Positions 7,244 to 14,281 of a DNA stretch of 18,536 bases are shown piece by piece. Below the pieces are notes generated by a model. That model saw only the letters and a list, made by a program, of their open reading frames with translations. It was not told where the DNA came from and searched no databases. The DNA is from Methylacidiphilum caldifontis (GTDB lineage: Bacteria; Verrucomicrobiota; Verrucomicrobiia; Methylacidiphilales; CAMAQI01), in assembly GCA_945860255.1 (NCBI GenBank), contig CAMAQI010000032.1, positions 1 to 18,536 of the forward strand. The letters run 5' to 3'. Numbering within the stretch: position 1 is the first letter of the stretch; each line of letters opens with the position of its first letter. The position numbers and the translations under genes are program-made.

Positions 7244-8179
7244 ATGGCAGATTCGAAGTTCACGACTGGATTTTTACAACGATTTATTAAAAGCGACGGA
7301 GAGTCCTACACCTTAAAAGAAGATCTGCATAAACAGCTCCTCTCTTACCTCGCTCATAGCCCGAATATTCCGACCTTTCCTGCGATTGTCCGTAAGATCG
7401 AGAAAATCATTAAATCAGAGAACTTTACCATCGAAGAGATCGAAAACACCGCTCGCCTCGATCCTAGCCTTACAGCGCAGCTTGTTCGTTCTGCAAATAT
7501 CAGTACCTATGGCGGAGGGAATCTTCACCAGCTCCACGACTGTCTTCAACGCCTTGGACTCAAGCAACTGCGTAAAATTCTCTGTCTCCATGGAACCATC
7601 AGCAGTTTTTATGGCTTCAAAGTAAAAGCAAATTGGGCTCAGTTCTGGAAACATAGTATTTTATGCGCCCGATTTACGGAACTCCTTTATTCCCATTTCG
7701 ATGAAGAAACGGGCGATGAATACATCTCCGGTCTTTTACATGATAGCGGAAAGCTTTTCCTACAACGAATCTTCCCTGAACTTTTCCAAGAGGTAATTCG
7801 CGTCATGTCAGAGGAACAATGTAGCTCAGAAACCGCAGAAAAAATGGTTCTTGGATTTGTTCACTCGGATGTTTCAGCAAATCTCTGTGACCGTTGGGAA
7901 CTGAGCGCCCGTTCGATCGAAGCGGTTCGATGGCATCACGCTCCCGAAAAAAACTCCAACCCTAAAAGCCGTCTCCTCTCTCATGTCCTCCAATTTGCCG
8001 ATCTCTGCGCAAATGCTTATGAAGGCAATCTTGATGAGGTTCCGAAAACCAAGCCTGAGGAGCTCTTCAACTCTCCCGAATGGAACAACCTGATCGCTTT
8101 TAATCCTGGTCGAAAACTCACGATCGACTTCGAAAAAGAGGCTTTAGAGGTTCGTTGCCTTGCCGATTCGTTGACCTAA
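7244..8179 (+). CDS. HDOD domain protein (paralogue 1)
   Basis: The protein has 311 residues. From about residue 38 to 235 it is an HDOD domain, an HD-related fold used in signalling and regulation. The order is SPNIPTFPAIVRKIEKII, LDPSLTAQLVRSAN, STYGGG, WKHSIL (His137), GDEYISGLLHDSGKLFLQRI (His166-Asp167), GFVHSDVSANLCDRW (His207) and WHHAP (His231-His232). Several metal-ligand-like His/Asp residues are therefore kept, although HDOD domains are often considered catalytically degenerate. There is no GGDEF, EAL or receiver domain attached. It is closely related to the HDOD protein at 12824-13795. The start lacks a Shine-Dalgarno and is preceded by the pyrimidine tract TCCTCTCTTC. The first glycosyltransferase gene begins 9 nt after its stop. 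Confidence 0.88.
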   Translation: MADSKFTTGFLQRFIKSDGESYTLKEDLHKQLLSYLAHSPNIPTFPAIVRKIEKIIKSENFTIEEIENTARLDPSLTAQLVRSANISTYGGGNLHQLHDCLQRLGLKQLRKILCLHGTISSFYGFKVKANWAQFWKHSILCARFTELLYSHFDEETGDEYISGLLHDSGKLFLQRIFPELFQEVIRVMSEEQCSSETAEKMVLGFVHSDVSANLCDRWELSARSIEAVRWHHAPEKNSNPKSRLLSHVLQFADLCANAYEGNLDEVPKTKPEELFNSPEWNNLIAFNPGRKLTIDFEKEALEVRCLADSLT

Positions 8180-8187
8180 TCCGGCTC

Positions 8188-8946
8188 ATGACCTTTTCCA
8201 TTACCGTTCCTTGCCTCAACGGGATGCCTTATTTATCGCAAACACTCCTATCAATCCAAAATAATCTACAAGAGGTTCAGGGGGAGACTATTTATCAAGA
8301 TGCAGGATCGACCGATGGAAGCATCGAAATCGCTCAATCCCTGCTCTCCCCCGATTCGATTCACCTCGAAAAGGATCTCGGTCAATACGATGCGATTAAT
8401 CGGGGATTTCATCGCTCTCAAGGAGAGATTCTCTCTTGGTTGAATGCCGATGATCTCTTAAAACCAGGAGCGCTTCGTTCCGTAGAAAAGATCTTTGAAG
8501 AGCACCCCACGATTCAATGGATCGTCGGAGGATTCGAGATGATTGACCGGCAGGGAAAGCCGGTTCGTAAAATTCATCAAGCCTACAAACATTGGCTTTT
8601 GAAAAACTATCGCAATGAGTTGTTGTTCTTTGAAAATCCGATTCCCCAAATGTCGGTCTTTATCCGAAAAGAACTTTTCCTTAAATGTGGAGATCTCGCT
8701 CCTTACCCTCTTGCTTTAGACTACGACTATTGGCTCCGACTCTCCGCACATCATACCCCCTGGATCACTCTTGATATTCTCTCTCAATTTCGTTGGCATT
8801 CCCAATCGAAATCGGCACGGAATCCCAAACGTCTCTTTGAGGAGCAATATGAAGTTGCTTGTCGCTATACCGATCATCCGATTTACCGACTTCTCCATCG
8901 AATCACCCGCGAACGCAATCGGATTTTCTACTCCTGGCTTCCATGA
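8188..8946 (+). CDS. Family 2 glycosyltransferase (first of pair)
   Basis: From the ATG at 8188 the protein has 252 residues and the GT-A fold signature of GT2 enzymes, which transfer a sugar from a nucleotide-sugar donor. It starts MTFSITVPCLNGMPYLSQTL, then YQDAGSTDGS (near residues 36-45), LGQYDAINRGFHRSQGEILS and LNADDL, which supplies the metal-binding DxD-like acidic pair. The C-terminal part with LDYDYWLRL is typical of GT2 acceptor regions. A longer frame from 8155 would overlap the HDOD gene and adds no conserved sequence, so 8188 is preferred. There is no transmembrane segment. Its stop overlaps the next glycosyltransferase start (ATGA), so both are probably made together, for an envelope polysaccharide or lipid-linked glycan. 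Donor and acceptor are unknown. Confidence 0.88.
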   Translation: MTFSITVPCLNGMPYLSQTLLSIQNNLQEVQGETIYQDAGSTDGSIEIAQSLLSPDSIHLEKDLGQYDAINRGFHRSQGEILSWLNADDLLKPGALRSVEKIFEEHPTIQWIVGGFEMIDRQGKPVRKIHQAYKHWLLKNYRNELLFFENPIPQMSVFIRKELFLKCGDLAPYPLALDYDYWLRLSAHHTPWITLDILSQFRWHSQSKSARNPKRLFEEQYEVACRYTDHPIYRLLHRITRERNRIFYSWLP

Positions 8947-9992
8947 GACCGCCGTTCATCGTCACGACCCCGATTCGTAATGAGGCCTGGATCCTTGAAA
9001 AATTCCTCGCAACAACGAGCCTTTGGGCTGATCATCTCCTCATCCTTGATTCCGGTTGTACGGATCAAAGTCTCAAAATTTGCCAGCGCTTTCCTAAAGT
9101 TCGAATTCTCCCATTTGATCTCTGCTACCTAACTTCGGAACATCGACGACGTCACGATTTATTCCATGCCGCACGCCAGATCAATTCTCAAGCGATTGTC
9201 TTTACTCTCGATGCCGATGAGATTCTCTCCGCCGAAATTCTCTCCCCAATGATCCAACAACAACTCATCGAAAATCTCGAACAGCCAGGAACCTCCCTTG
9301 CACTTCCTTGGATTATGCTCTGGAAAAGCCCACGAGAGTATCGAGTCGAACCGTATGGCGTTTGGTCCGATCGTACGATGAACTGTGTCTATTGGGACGA
9401 TGGAAAAAGCGACTATCCTTTCGAAGGTTTTTTGCATTTCCCTCGCGTTCCTCGACAATTTCATCATTCTCAAAAATCTTTTGATCTTCCGCTCCTTCAT
9501 TATCAATTTTCTGCCTGGAAACGAACCCAACTCAAACAAGCTCATTGGCGTATTCTCGAATGGGAAAAAGGACCGAAGACCGTCCTCAACTCGATTCGGA
9601 TTAATCTTCTCTACGCAATCGCAAGAGAGAGCTGGGATGCAAAAACCACACCGATATCAGAACAATGGATCGAGGGCTATCAGCGCCACGGGATTCCCCT
9701 CACCCAATCCTTCGACGATCCCTCTCCCTGGTTTATTTCGGAAATCGTTCCCCTTCTCCAACAAAAGAAAAAGGAAAGCTTCGCACTCCTCGATATCTGG
9801 GATCTTCCTTGGGAAATCTACCGCCAGCGATTGAATCCCGAGAACCCCGCCTTAAACCCCTCCCGCGTAGACGATCCCCGTTCCCCCATACAAAGAGCCT
9901 ACCATCATCTCATCCATGGACTTTCCTATTGCGGATCAAGTCTGGCCCTACGAATCTATCGATTTTTAAAGATTAAAAATAAAGAAAAATGA
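8943..9992 (+). CDS. Family 2-like glycosyltransferase (second of pair)
   Basis: From the ATG at 8943, which overlaps the preceding stop as ATGA, the protein has 349 residues. It begins RPPFIVTTPIRNEAWILEKF, then ADHLLILDSGCTDQS (Asp35, Asp41) and IVFTLDADEIL (Asp90 and Asp92 as the DxD motif). This is the GT2 pattern seen in enzymes related to lipopolysaccharide core and glycan glycosyltransferases. The C-terminal 150 residues are Trp- and Arg-rich and probably helical, with no clear membrane anchor. The open frame extends upstream to 8859, but that part overlaps the other glycosyltransferase in another frame and shows no homology. The gene is convergent with pgeF after a 32-nt gap. Specificity cannot be told from sequence. 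Confidence 0.85.
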   Translation: MRPPFIVTTPIRNEAWILEKFLATTSLWADHLLILDSGCTDQSLKICQRFPKVRILPFDLCYLTSEHRRRHDLFHAARQINSQAIVFTLDADEILSAEILSPMIQQQLIENLEQPGTSLALPWIMLWKSPREYRVEPYGVWSDRTMNCVYWDDGKSDYPFEGFLHFPRVPRQFHHSQKSFDLPLLHYQFSAWKRTQLKQAHWRILEWEKGPKTVLNSIRINLLYAIARESWDAKTTPISEQWIEGYQRHGIPLTQSFDDPSPWFISEIVPLLQQKKKESFALLDIWDLPWEIYRQRLNPENPALNPSRVDDPRSPIQRAYHHLIHGLSYCGSSLALRIYRFLKIKNKEK

Positions 9993-10024
9993 ACCGCCAA
10001 GAAAAAGTAATCCTGCCTTTACTC

Positions 10025-10651
10025 TCAATGGTTCCGCTCCCTCATCATCAATACCCCCCACATTCGACCGGTCTTTCCTTTTTCCAATCGATAGGAATAA
10101 AACCGCTGGAGATCCGATCCGGTGCAAAGACCACAATCTTCAAAATGGATCACTCCCATCAATTTCGCCTGTCTGCCGATTTCCTCTGCAAAGGGAACTT
10201 CATAGTGAGGGGGACGAATACAAGGCCCCAACTGAACTCGAATATCCTCAATCCGTGAACCCCGCTGATCCCTCATGACTTTTAAGGTCTCAGCGGTAAT
10301 ATTTTGCTCCGTTCCTTTGCGCCCCGAATGAGCAACGGCGATGACCTGTTTCACAGGATCATAAAAAAAGAGCGGCCCGCAATCAGCCACACGAACCACC
10401 AACGCAAGCCCGGGAACAGCGGTGACTAAAGCATCGACTCCGAGGACTTTTTCAATCTGCGGCTGGTCGATAACCGCCACTCCATTCCCATGGGTTTGTT
10501 CCGCTTGCGCGATTTGTACGTAATCGATTCCCAGCAAGGAAAGTGAATCCTCAAATTCCTGATTTAGCGATTCAAGATTGCCACTGGATCGTTGAGAAAA
10601 TCCATGAATCAGATCAGGAGAATTTAAAAGAGGAAATTGAATCCAGTTCAT
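10025..10651 (-). CDS. pgeF: Peptidoglycan editing factor / multicopper polyphenol oxidase-like (YfiH, DUF152)
   Basis: The protein has 208 residues, somewhat shorter than the roughly 240 of E. coli YfiH. The family metal-site residues are present in order: QTHG (His54), VADCGPLFFYD (Cys91) and VAHSGRKGTEQNI (His108). Family members have been described as purine nucleoside phosphorylase/deaminase-type enzymes and, in E. coli, as a factor that keeps L-Ser out of the peptidoglycan stem peptide. The usual AHAGWRG segment reads AHSGRKG here. The ATG at 10651 has no visible Shine-Dalgarno. The gene stands alone on this strand, convergent with the glycosyltransferases. Confidence 0.88.
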   Translation of the reverse strand: MNWIQFPLLNSPDLIHGFSQRSSGNLESLNQEFEDSLSLLGIDYVQIAQAEQTHGNGVAVIDQPQIEKVLGVDALVTAVPGLALVVRVADCGPLFFYDPVKQVIAVAHSGRKGTEQNITAETLKVMRDQRGSRIEDIRVQLGPCIRPPHYEVPFAEEIGRQAKLMGVIHFEDCGLCTGSDLQRFYSYRLEKGKTGRMWGVLMMRERNH

Positions 10652-10742
10652 AGGGATTCATTGAATCTCGATGAGAATCGCTTCAGATTGATCATACGGT
10701 TATTATTTATCTTATTTCAAAACGGCTCTTCTTTGAATACTT

Positions 10743-10874
10743 TTAGTGAGTAAAAATATTAACGATCCCGTGCAGACGATAACGTTCTAACGGATCTCCT
10801 CCGAAAAAGCAAACCTGTCGAAGAGAAAATTCTCGAAGCGACTGCAAAGCCTGTTTTAGAATAGGGAACCACAA
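10743..10874 (-). pseudogene. Small orphan reading frame or gene remnant upstream of pgeF
   Basis: A 43-codon frame bounded by stops reads, from a TTG at 10874, LWFPILKQALQSLREFSLRQ followed by a stretch containing FFGGDPLERYRLHG and ending IVNIFTH. The composition (amphipathic helix, GGDPLE turn, hydrophobic end) looks like the C-terminal tail of a real protein rather than random translation. No Shine-Dalgarno or ATG is present. It could be a decayed gene, a short protein with TTG start, or chance. I do not recognise the family. The rest of the spacer 10652-10923 holds only the mqnE promoter region. Confidence 0.3.
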
Positions 10875-10923
10875 CTATGAGGCTATCTGACTATCCCCTC
10901 TTTATTTCTCTTTATGCAGAGGA

Positions 10924-10954
10924 TTGACAGCGGCATCGCTCCGCTCCATTTTAT
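10924..10954 (+). promoter_or_regulatory. Putative promoter of mqnE-mqnA
   Basis: A perfect TTGACA (10924-10929) lies exactly 39 nt before the mqnE ATG, the same distance as TTGACA to ATG at pyrH. The -10 is poor: CATTTT at 17 nt spacing or TTTTAT (10949-10954) at 19 nt. A start point only a few bases before the ATG is implied. Confidence 0.4.
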
Positions 10955-10962
10955 CCCCCTTC

Positions 10963-12081
10963 ATGAAAAAAAGAGTTCAACAATTCGGGCTAGAGTCGAT
11001 CGCTGAAAAAATCGATAGCGAAGTCCGTATTAACGAGGAGGAGGCACTTCAACTCTTTGAATGCGGCGATCTTCAACTCCTCGGATTCTTAGCAAATAAG
11101 GTCAATCAGCGCAAAAACGGCAATCGTGCCTCTTACATTTTCAATCGTTATATTAACTACTCCAATCTTTGTATTCTGAGCTGTCAATTTTGCTCCTTTT
11201 ATCGACGTAAAAACCAACCGGGTGCCTTTGAGTTTTCAGTCGAGGAGGTCGTTGCCGATGCGAAAGCCTCTTACGATCAGGGGGCTTGTGAGGTCCATAT
11301 TGTCGGAGGCCTTCATCCAAAGCTTCCTTTTAGTTACTACCTCGAGATGATCCAAGGAATCAAAAAAGAATGCCCCGGAATGTTCGTCAAGGCCTTTACC
11401 GCCGTTGAAATTCGCCATTTGGCCGATCGGATCGCGCGGCTCTCTTTAGCGGAGACTCTTCAAACTCTCAAAGATCATGGGTTAGACTCCCTGACGGGGG
11501 GAGGAGCAGAGATTTTCGATCCGGTGATTCGCGATCAGATCTGTCGCGGTAAAGAGAGCGCAGAAGAATGGCTTGAGGTTCATCGACTCTGGCATCAGAT
11601 CGGAGGTAAAAGCACCTGTACGATGCTCTACGGACACTTAGAGTCCTTAGCCCATCGGGTCAATCACCTGAAACAGCTTCGCACGCTCCAGGATGAAACA
11701 CACGGATTTACCGGATTTATCCCCTTTGCCTTTGAGCCGGAAAACAATCAACTCTCCAGTCTAAAAAGAACAACCGCTTTTGATGACTTAAGAACCTTAG
11801 CCATCAGTCGCATTTACCTCGATAATTTCGATCATATCACCGCCTACTGGATTAGCTTAGGACTTCCCCTCGCCCAGATCGCGCTGAGCTACGGCGTCGA
11901 TGATCTACATGGAACGATTGAGGTCGAACGGATTTTCCACATGGCAGGATCGCAAACCCCGCAAGCCCAAACGCATCAACGACTGGAGAAAGCGATTCGA
12001 GAGGCCGGAAAAACTCCTTTTGCTCGGAATACTTGGTACGAACCCCTCCAGTCAACTCTTTCGCACTGCGTGACCCTGTGA
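10963..12081 (+). CDS. mqnE: Aminofutalosine synthase (radical SAM)
   Basis: MqnE joins the 3-enolpyruvyl benzoate made by MqnA to S-adenosylmethionine, giving aminofutalosine in the futalosine route to menaquinone. From the ATG at 10963 the protein has 372 residues. The radical SAM cluster motif CILSCQFC gives Cys70, Cys74 and Cys77, preceded by RYINYSNL as usual in this family. Further conserved text includes EVHIVGGLHPKLPFSYYLEM, LDSLTGGGAEIFD, GGKSTCTMLYGHLES, GFIPFAFEPENN and ALSYGVDDLHGTIEVERIFH. A frame from TTG at 10924 is open, but that TTG belongs to a TTGACA promoter box, so the ATG is preferred. No Shine-Dalgarno is seen. The stop overlaps the mqnA start by 4 nt. Confidence 0.95.
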   Translation: MKKRVQQFGLESIAEKIDSEVRINEEEALQLFECGDLQLLGFLANKVNQRKNGNRASYIFNRYINYSNLCILSCQFCSFYRRKNQPGAFEFSVEEVVADAKASYDQGACEVHIVGGLHPKLPFSYYLEMIQGIKKECPGMFVKAFTAVEIRHLADRIARLSLAETLQTLKDHGLDSLTGGGAEIFDPVIRDQICRGKESAEEWLEVHRLWHQIGGKSTCTMLYGHLESLAHRVNHLKQLRTLQDETHGFTGFIPFAFEPENNQLSSLKRTTAFDDLRTLAISRIYLDNFDHITAYWISLGLPLAQIALSYGVDDLHGTIEVERIFHMAGSQTPQAQTHQRLEKAIREAGKTPFARNTWYEPLQSTLSHCVTL

Positions 12082-12818
12082 GCTCCGTTTTTAAAATAGG
12101 TGCCGTCTCGTACCTGAACGCAAAACCGCTTCTTGAAGGAATCCCCTTCGACTCTCTTTTACTGCTACCTCCTCGACAACTTGCAGAGGAGTTTCAACGC
12201 GGAAGCCTCGATGTGGCCCTCCTTCCGACCTATACCCTTTTTACTCACCCTAATCTCAGAGCGATCCGTGGACTCGGCATCGGCTGTGAAGGAACGGTTC
12301 TTTCTGTTTTCATTAAGCCAACGACCCCGGAAAAACTCCTCTTTCAGACCTTGAAACCGAGCCCTGAATCGATGAGCTCAAATCGTCTCACGGAAGTTCT
12401 CCTCAAAAAATATCAATCGGCTCCCTTTCTCTGGCAAGAGTCGGAAAGTGATGGAGAGGTGATGATCGGAGATCTCGCTTTCGATTTTAAATCGAAAAAT
12501 CCGACCTATCCTTTGATCGATCTGGGAGAGGCGTGGTGGAATGCCACAGGACTCCCATTTCCCTTCGCGGTTTGGGTCATTCATCCACAAGTGACTCAAG
12601 GAAAGGGGGAGGAAATCGCACGATTTTTAAAAGAGGCTTTGGTTCAGGGAAAAAGCAAAATCCGTTCTTATGCGAAAACCGCCCTTGAGTTTCAATATCT
12701 CTCCCACTATCTTCAATATGAATTTGATTCGCGCTACGAACAAAGCCTTCTTCAATGGCAAAATGATCTGATTGAAATCGGAGCCCTCGACGGCAAGCAG
12801 GAATGGCTCTGGGTTTAA
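12078..12818 (+). CDS. mqnA: Chorismate dehydratase (menaquinone synthesis)
   Basis: MqnA dehydrates chorismate to 3-enolpyruvyl benzoate, the first step of the futalosine menaquinone pathway. It has a periplasmic-binding-protein-like fold but acts in the cytoplasm. From the GTG at 12078, which shares GTGA with the mqnE stop, the protein has 246 residues. Family marks are FKIGAVSYLNAKPLLEGI at the N-terminus, RGSLDVALLPTYTLF, the stretch GEVMIGDLAFDFK and IDLGEAWWNATGLPFPFAVW. The frame is open back to TTG 12033, but those codons lie inside mqnE and carry no homology. With mqnE it forms a tight two-gene unit; the remaining mqn genes are not in the window. It competes with TrpE for chorismate. 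Confidence 0.94.
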   Translation: MSSVFKIGAVSYLNAKPLLEGIPFDSLLLLPPRQLAEEFQRGSLDVALLPTYTLFTHPNLRAIRGLGIGCEGTVLSVFIKPTTPEKLLFQTLKPSPESMSSNRLTEVLLKKYQSAPFLWQESESDGEVMIGDLAFDFKSKNPTYPLIDLGEAWWNATGLPFPFAVWVIHPQVTQGKGEEIARFLKEALVQGKSKIRSYAKTALEFQYLSHYLQYEFDSRYEQSLLQWQNDLIEIGALDGKQEWLWV

Positions 12819-12829
12819 ATTATTTAAAC
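12813..12829. repeat. Palindrome spanning the convergent stops of mqnA and HDOD 2
   Basis: GTTTAAAT, T, ATTTAAAC is a perfect 8-bp inverted repeat with a single central base. It contains the TAA stop codons of both converging genes, which are only 5 nt apart. It may be chance from AT-rich stops or a weak bidirectional 3' structure. Confidence 0.5.
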
Positions 12830-13795
12830 AAGGCTCTCGGCAATCACTTTGACTTCCTGAAGCTCCTCTTTGACATCGATCGCTAGCTCTCGAATTTGCT
12901 TATAATCAGCCAGCTTCGCCCATCCCGGAAGGCGATAGATCTCTTTTTCCGTTAAAATTTTCTGTCCCTCGATCAGCTCTAGGTTACAGGAGTTCGCCAA
13001 ACTATCAGCAACACTCAAACAGGTCGAAAGACAGGCCTCTTTACTACTTAAATCAGGATAACCGGGATCATGATGATATTTAACCGCCGTTTTAACGATA
13101 TCCGGCATTCCCCATCGTTGACAGAGTTCCGCTGAGACATCGGCATGAGAAAAACCAAAGACCGTAAATTCAGCCTGCTCCGAAGAAAATTGGTTTTTCG
13201 ACACTAATTCCAAGGCTTCTCGGAATTCCGCTGGAAATATTTTCTGAAGAAAAAGCTTTCCCGTGTCATGCATTAACCCTGCAATATATTCATCTCCTGA
13301 ACTTTTGGCAAAACAGCCATAAATTTTATCTGTCATCCGTGCGACCAAGATACTATGAAGCCAATAGTGACCCCAATTGGCCGTCACCTTAAAATCCTTG
13401 AGGGCTGAGGCCGCACCACAAATAATGATAATTCCTTTGAGTTGTGCGAGACCGATTCTTTGAATCGCTAAATCCAACTCTCCGATCGCTCCCCCTCCAT
13501 AAACAGCACTACTTGCCACTGATGAAATTTTTGCGGACAGAGAGGGATCCAATATAACCACCTCCGAAAGGGCTTTATAGTTAAGATCAGGCTGTGAGAT
13601 CATCGATTGAGCTTTTGCTACAGTGATCGGAAAGCTCGGAATACTTTGATCAAGATCGAGAAACTCTTGGAATCGACGTTTCAGTTCTGTTTTTCTTGCT
13701 TTAATTTCGGTTCTATCCGCACGATCAAAAATCGAGAAGTGCCCCCCCACTAAGCCAATCTTTTGCGTCTTCTCTTTAATTTCCCCTGCATCCAT
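12824..13795 (-). CDS. HDOD domain protein (paralogue 2)
   Basis: The protein has 323 residues, with a charged N-terminal segment of about 45 residues before the HDOD domain. Motifs run in the same order as in the 7244-8179 protein: QSIPSFPITVAKAQSMI, LDPSLSAKISSVAS, AVYGGG, FKVTANWGHYWLHSIL (His147), GDEYIAGLMHDTGKLFLQKI (His176-Asp177), GFSHADVSAELCQRW (His217) and KYHHDP (His241-His242). The two are clear paralogues, with near-identical blocks. HDOD proteins act in signalling or stress control, usually by protein contacts; the partner here is unknown. The start lacks a Shine-Dalgarno. A C7 run (13742-13748) near the 5' end of the gene is a possible slippage site. It is divergent from rpsU. 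Confidence 0.88.
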   Translation of the reverse strand: MDAGEIKEKTQKIGLVGGHFSIFDRADRTEIKARKTELKRRFQEFLDLDQSIPSFPITVAKAQSMISQPDLNYKALSEVVILDPSLSAKISSVASSAVYGGGAIGELDLAIQRIGLAQLKGIIIICGAASALKDFKVTANWGHYWLHSILVARMTDKIYGCFAKSSGDEYIAGLMHDTGKLFLQKIFPAEFREALELVSKNQFSSEQAEFTVFGFSHADVSAELCQRWGMPDIVKTAVKYHHDPGYPDLSSKEACLSTCLSVADSLANSCNLELIEGQKILTEKEIYRLPGWAKLADYKQIRELAIDVKEELQEVKVIAESLV

Positions 13796-13848
13796 AAGTA
13801 GTCAAGCTGAAGTAAATTTTCTAAAACACAAGAAATAACCGGAATCAA

Positions 13849-13864
13849 TATAAATTAATTTATA
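13849..13864. repeat. 16-bp perfect AT palindrome between HDOD 2 and rpsU
   Basis: TATAAATTAATTTATA reads the same on both strands. It lies in the 187-bp divergent spacer, about 54 bp from the HDOD 2 start and 58 bp from the rpsU -35. It could be an operator or simply AT-rich promoter DNA. The rest of the spacer is AT-rich with no coding signal. Confidence 0.45.
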
Positions 13865-13921
13865 CGTAAGTTACTTATAATAAGATACTAACAAATAACT
13901 ATAAGCAATTGAAAGGGAGGT

Positions 13922-13950
13922 TTGACATTTATTGATGAATCCCCCATAGT
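13922..13950 (+). promoter_or_regulatory. Putative rpsU promoter
   Basis: TTGACA (13922-13927), a 17-nt spacer and CATAGT (13945-13950, 4 of 6 match to TATAAT) give a good sigma-70-like promoter. Transcription would start near 13957, leaving a leader of about 25 nt that includes a Shine-Dalgarno. Confidence 0.6.
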
Positions 13951-13970
13951 TGGCCTCCCAAATGAAAGGT

Positions 13971-13976
13971 AGGTGA
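13971..13976 (+). promoter_or_regulatory. Shine-Dalgarno of rpsU
   Basis: AGGTGA, 6 nt before the GTG at 13983, fixes this GTG as the start. A second AGG precedes it at 13967-13969. It is one of the few clear Shine-Dalgarno sites in the window. Confidence 0.7.
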
Positions 13977-13982
13977 TTTCTC

Positions 13983-14171
13983 GTGGTAGACATTCGACTC
14001 AAAAAAGGCGAATCAATCGACAAAGCGCTCAGACGCTTGAAAAAGAAACTCGATCGCGAAGGCGTGATTCGTGAAGCGCGTAACAGACGCAATTACGAAA
14101 AGCCCAGCGTTCGTAAGCGCCGCAAGGCTAAAGAAGCGCGTCAAAACGCATTCAAGCCAATCTTTGCTTAA
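13983..14171 (+). CDS. rpsU: Small ribosomal subunit protein bS21
   Basis: bS21 is a small basic protein of the 30S subunit involved in translation initiation. The protein has 62 residues from a GTG start and matches the family: VDIRLKKGESIDKALRRLKK, DREGVIREARNRRNYEKPS, then RKRRKAKEARQNAFK. The start is fixed by AGGTGA 6 nt upstream. It is monocistronic, with its own promoter and a strong intrinsic terminator. The GTG start with a good Shine-Dalgarno contrasts with the SD-less genes around it. Confidence 0.95.
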   Translation: MVDIRLKKGESIDKALRRLKKKLDREGVIREARNRRNYEKPSVRKRRKAKEARQNAFKPIFA

Positions 14172-14194
14172 ACTTTCGTTTGTAAAAGCTTTAT

Positions 14195-14227
14195 AAAAAA
14201 AGGACGTCGCAAGACGTCCTTTTTTTT
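14195..14227 (+). terminator. Intrinsic terminator of rpsU
   Basis: GGACGTC (14202-14208), GCAA loop, GACGTCC (14213-14219), flanked by an A run on the left and eight T on the right. The stem is perfect and the GNRA-type GCAA loop adds stability. The A tract lets it also work on the minus strand. Confidence 0.92.
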
Positions 14228-14246
14228 GTGCCCTCATAAATTTCGA

Positions 14247-14274
14247 TTGCGGCAGTTCATTCTCTTTCTAAGAT
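14247..14274 (+). promoter_or_regulatory. Weak putative promoter of the TIM-barrel gene
   Basis: TTGCGG (14247-14252), a 16-nt spacer and TAAGAT (14269-14274) precede the GTG at 14282 by 7 nt. It follows the rpsU terminator, so a promoter is expected here, but both boxes are poor matches. Confidence 0.3.
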
Positions 14275-14281
14275 TCCTCTT

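Noticed and set aside
8859..8942. Upstream extension of the second glycosyltransferase
   Set aside because: It overlaps the first glycosyltransferase in another frame, while ATG 8943 gives a clean ATGA overlap and a GT2-like N-terminus.
9159..9545. 128-codon minus-strand frame inside the second glycosyltransferase
   Set aside because: It is antisense to conserved GT2 motifs and has no recognisable domain or start signal.
10924..10962. N-terminal extension of MqnE from TTG at 10924
   Set aside because: Same situation: the TTG belongs to TTGACA, and the protein from ATG 10963 has the normal family start.
12033..12077. Upstream extension of MqnA from TTG 12033
   Set aside because: It lies within mqnE; GTG 12078 gives a 4-nt GTGA overlap and the conserved MqnA start.
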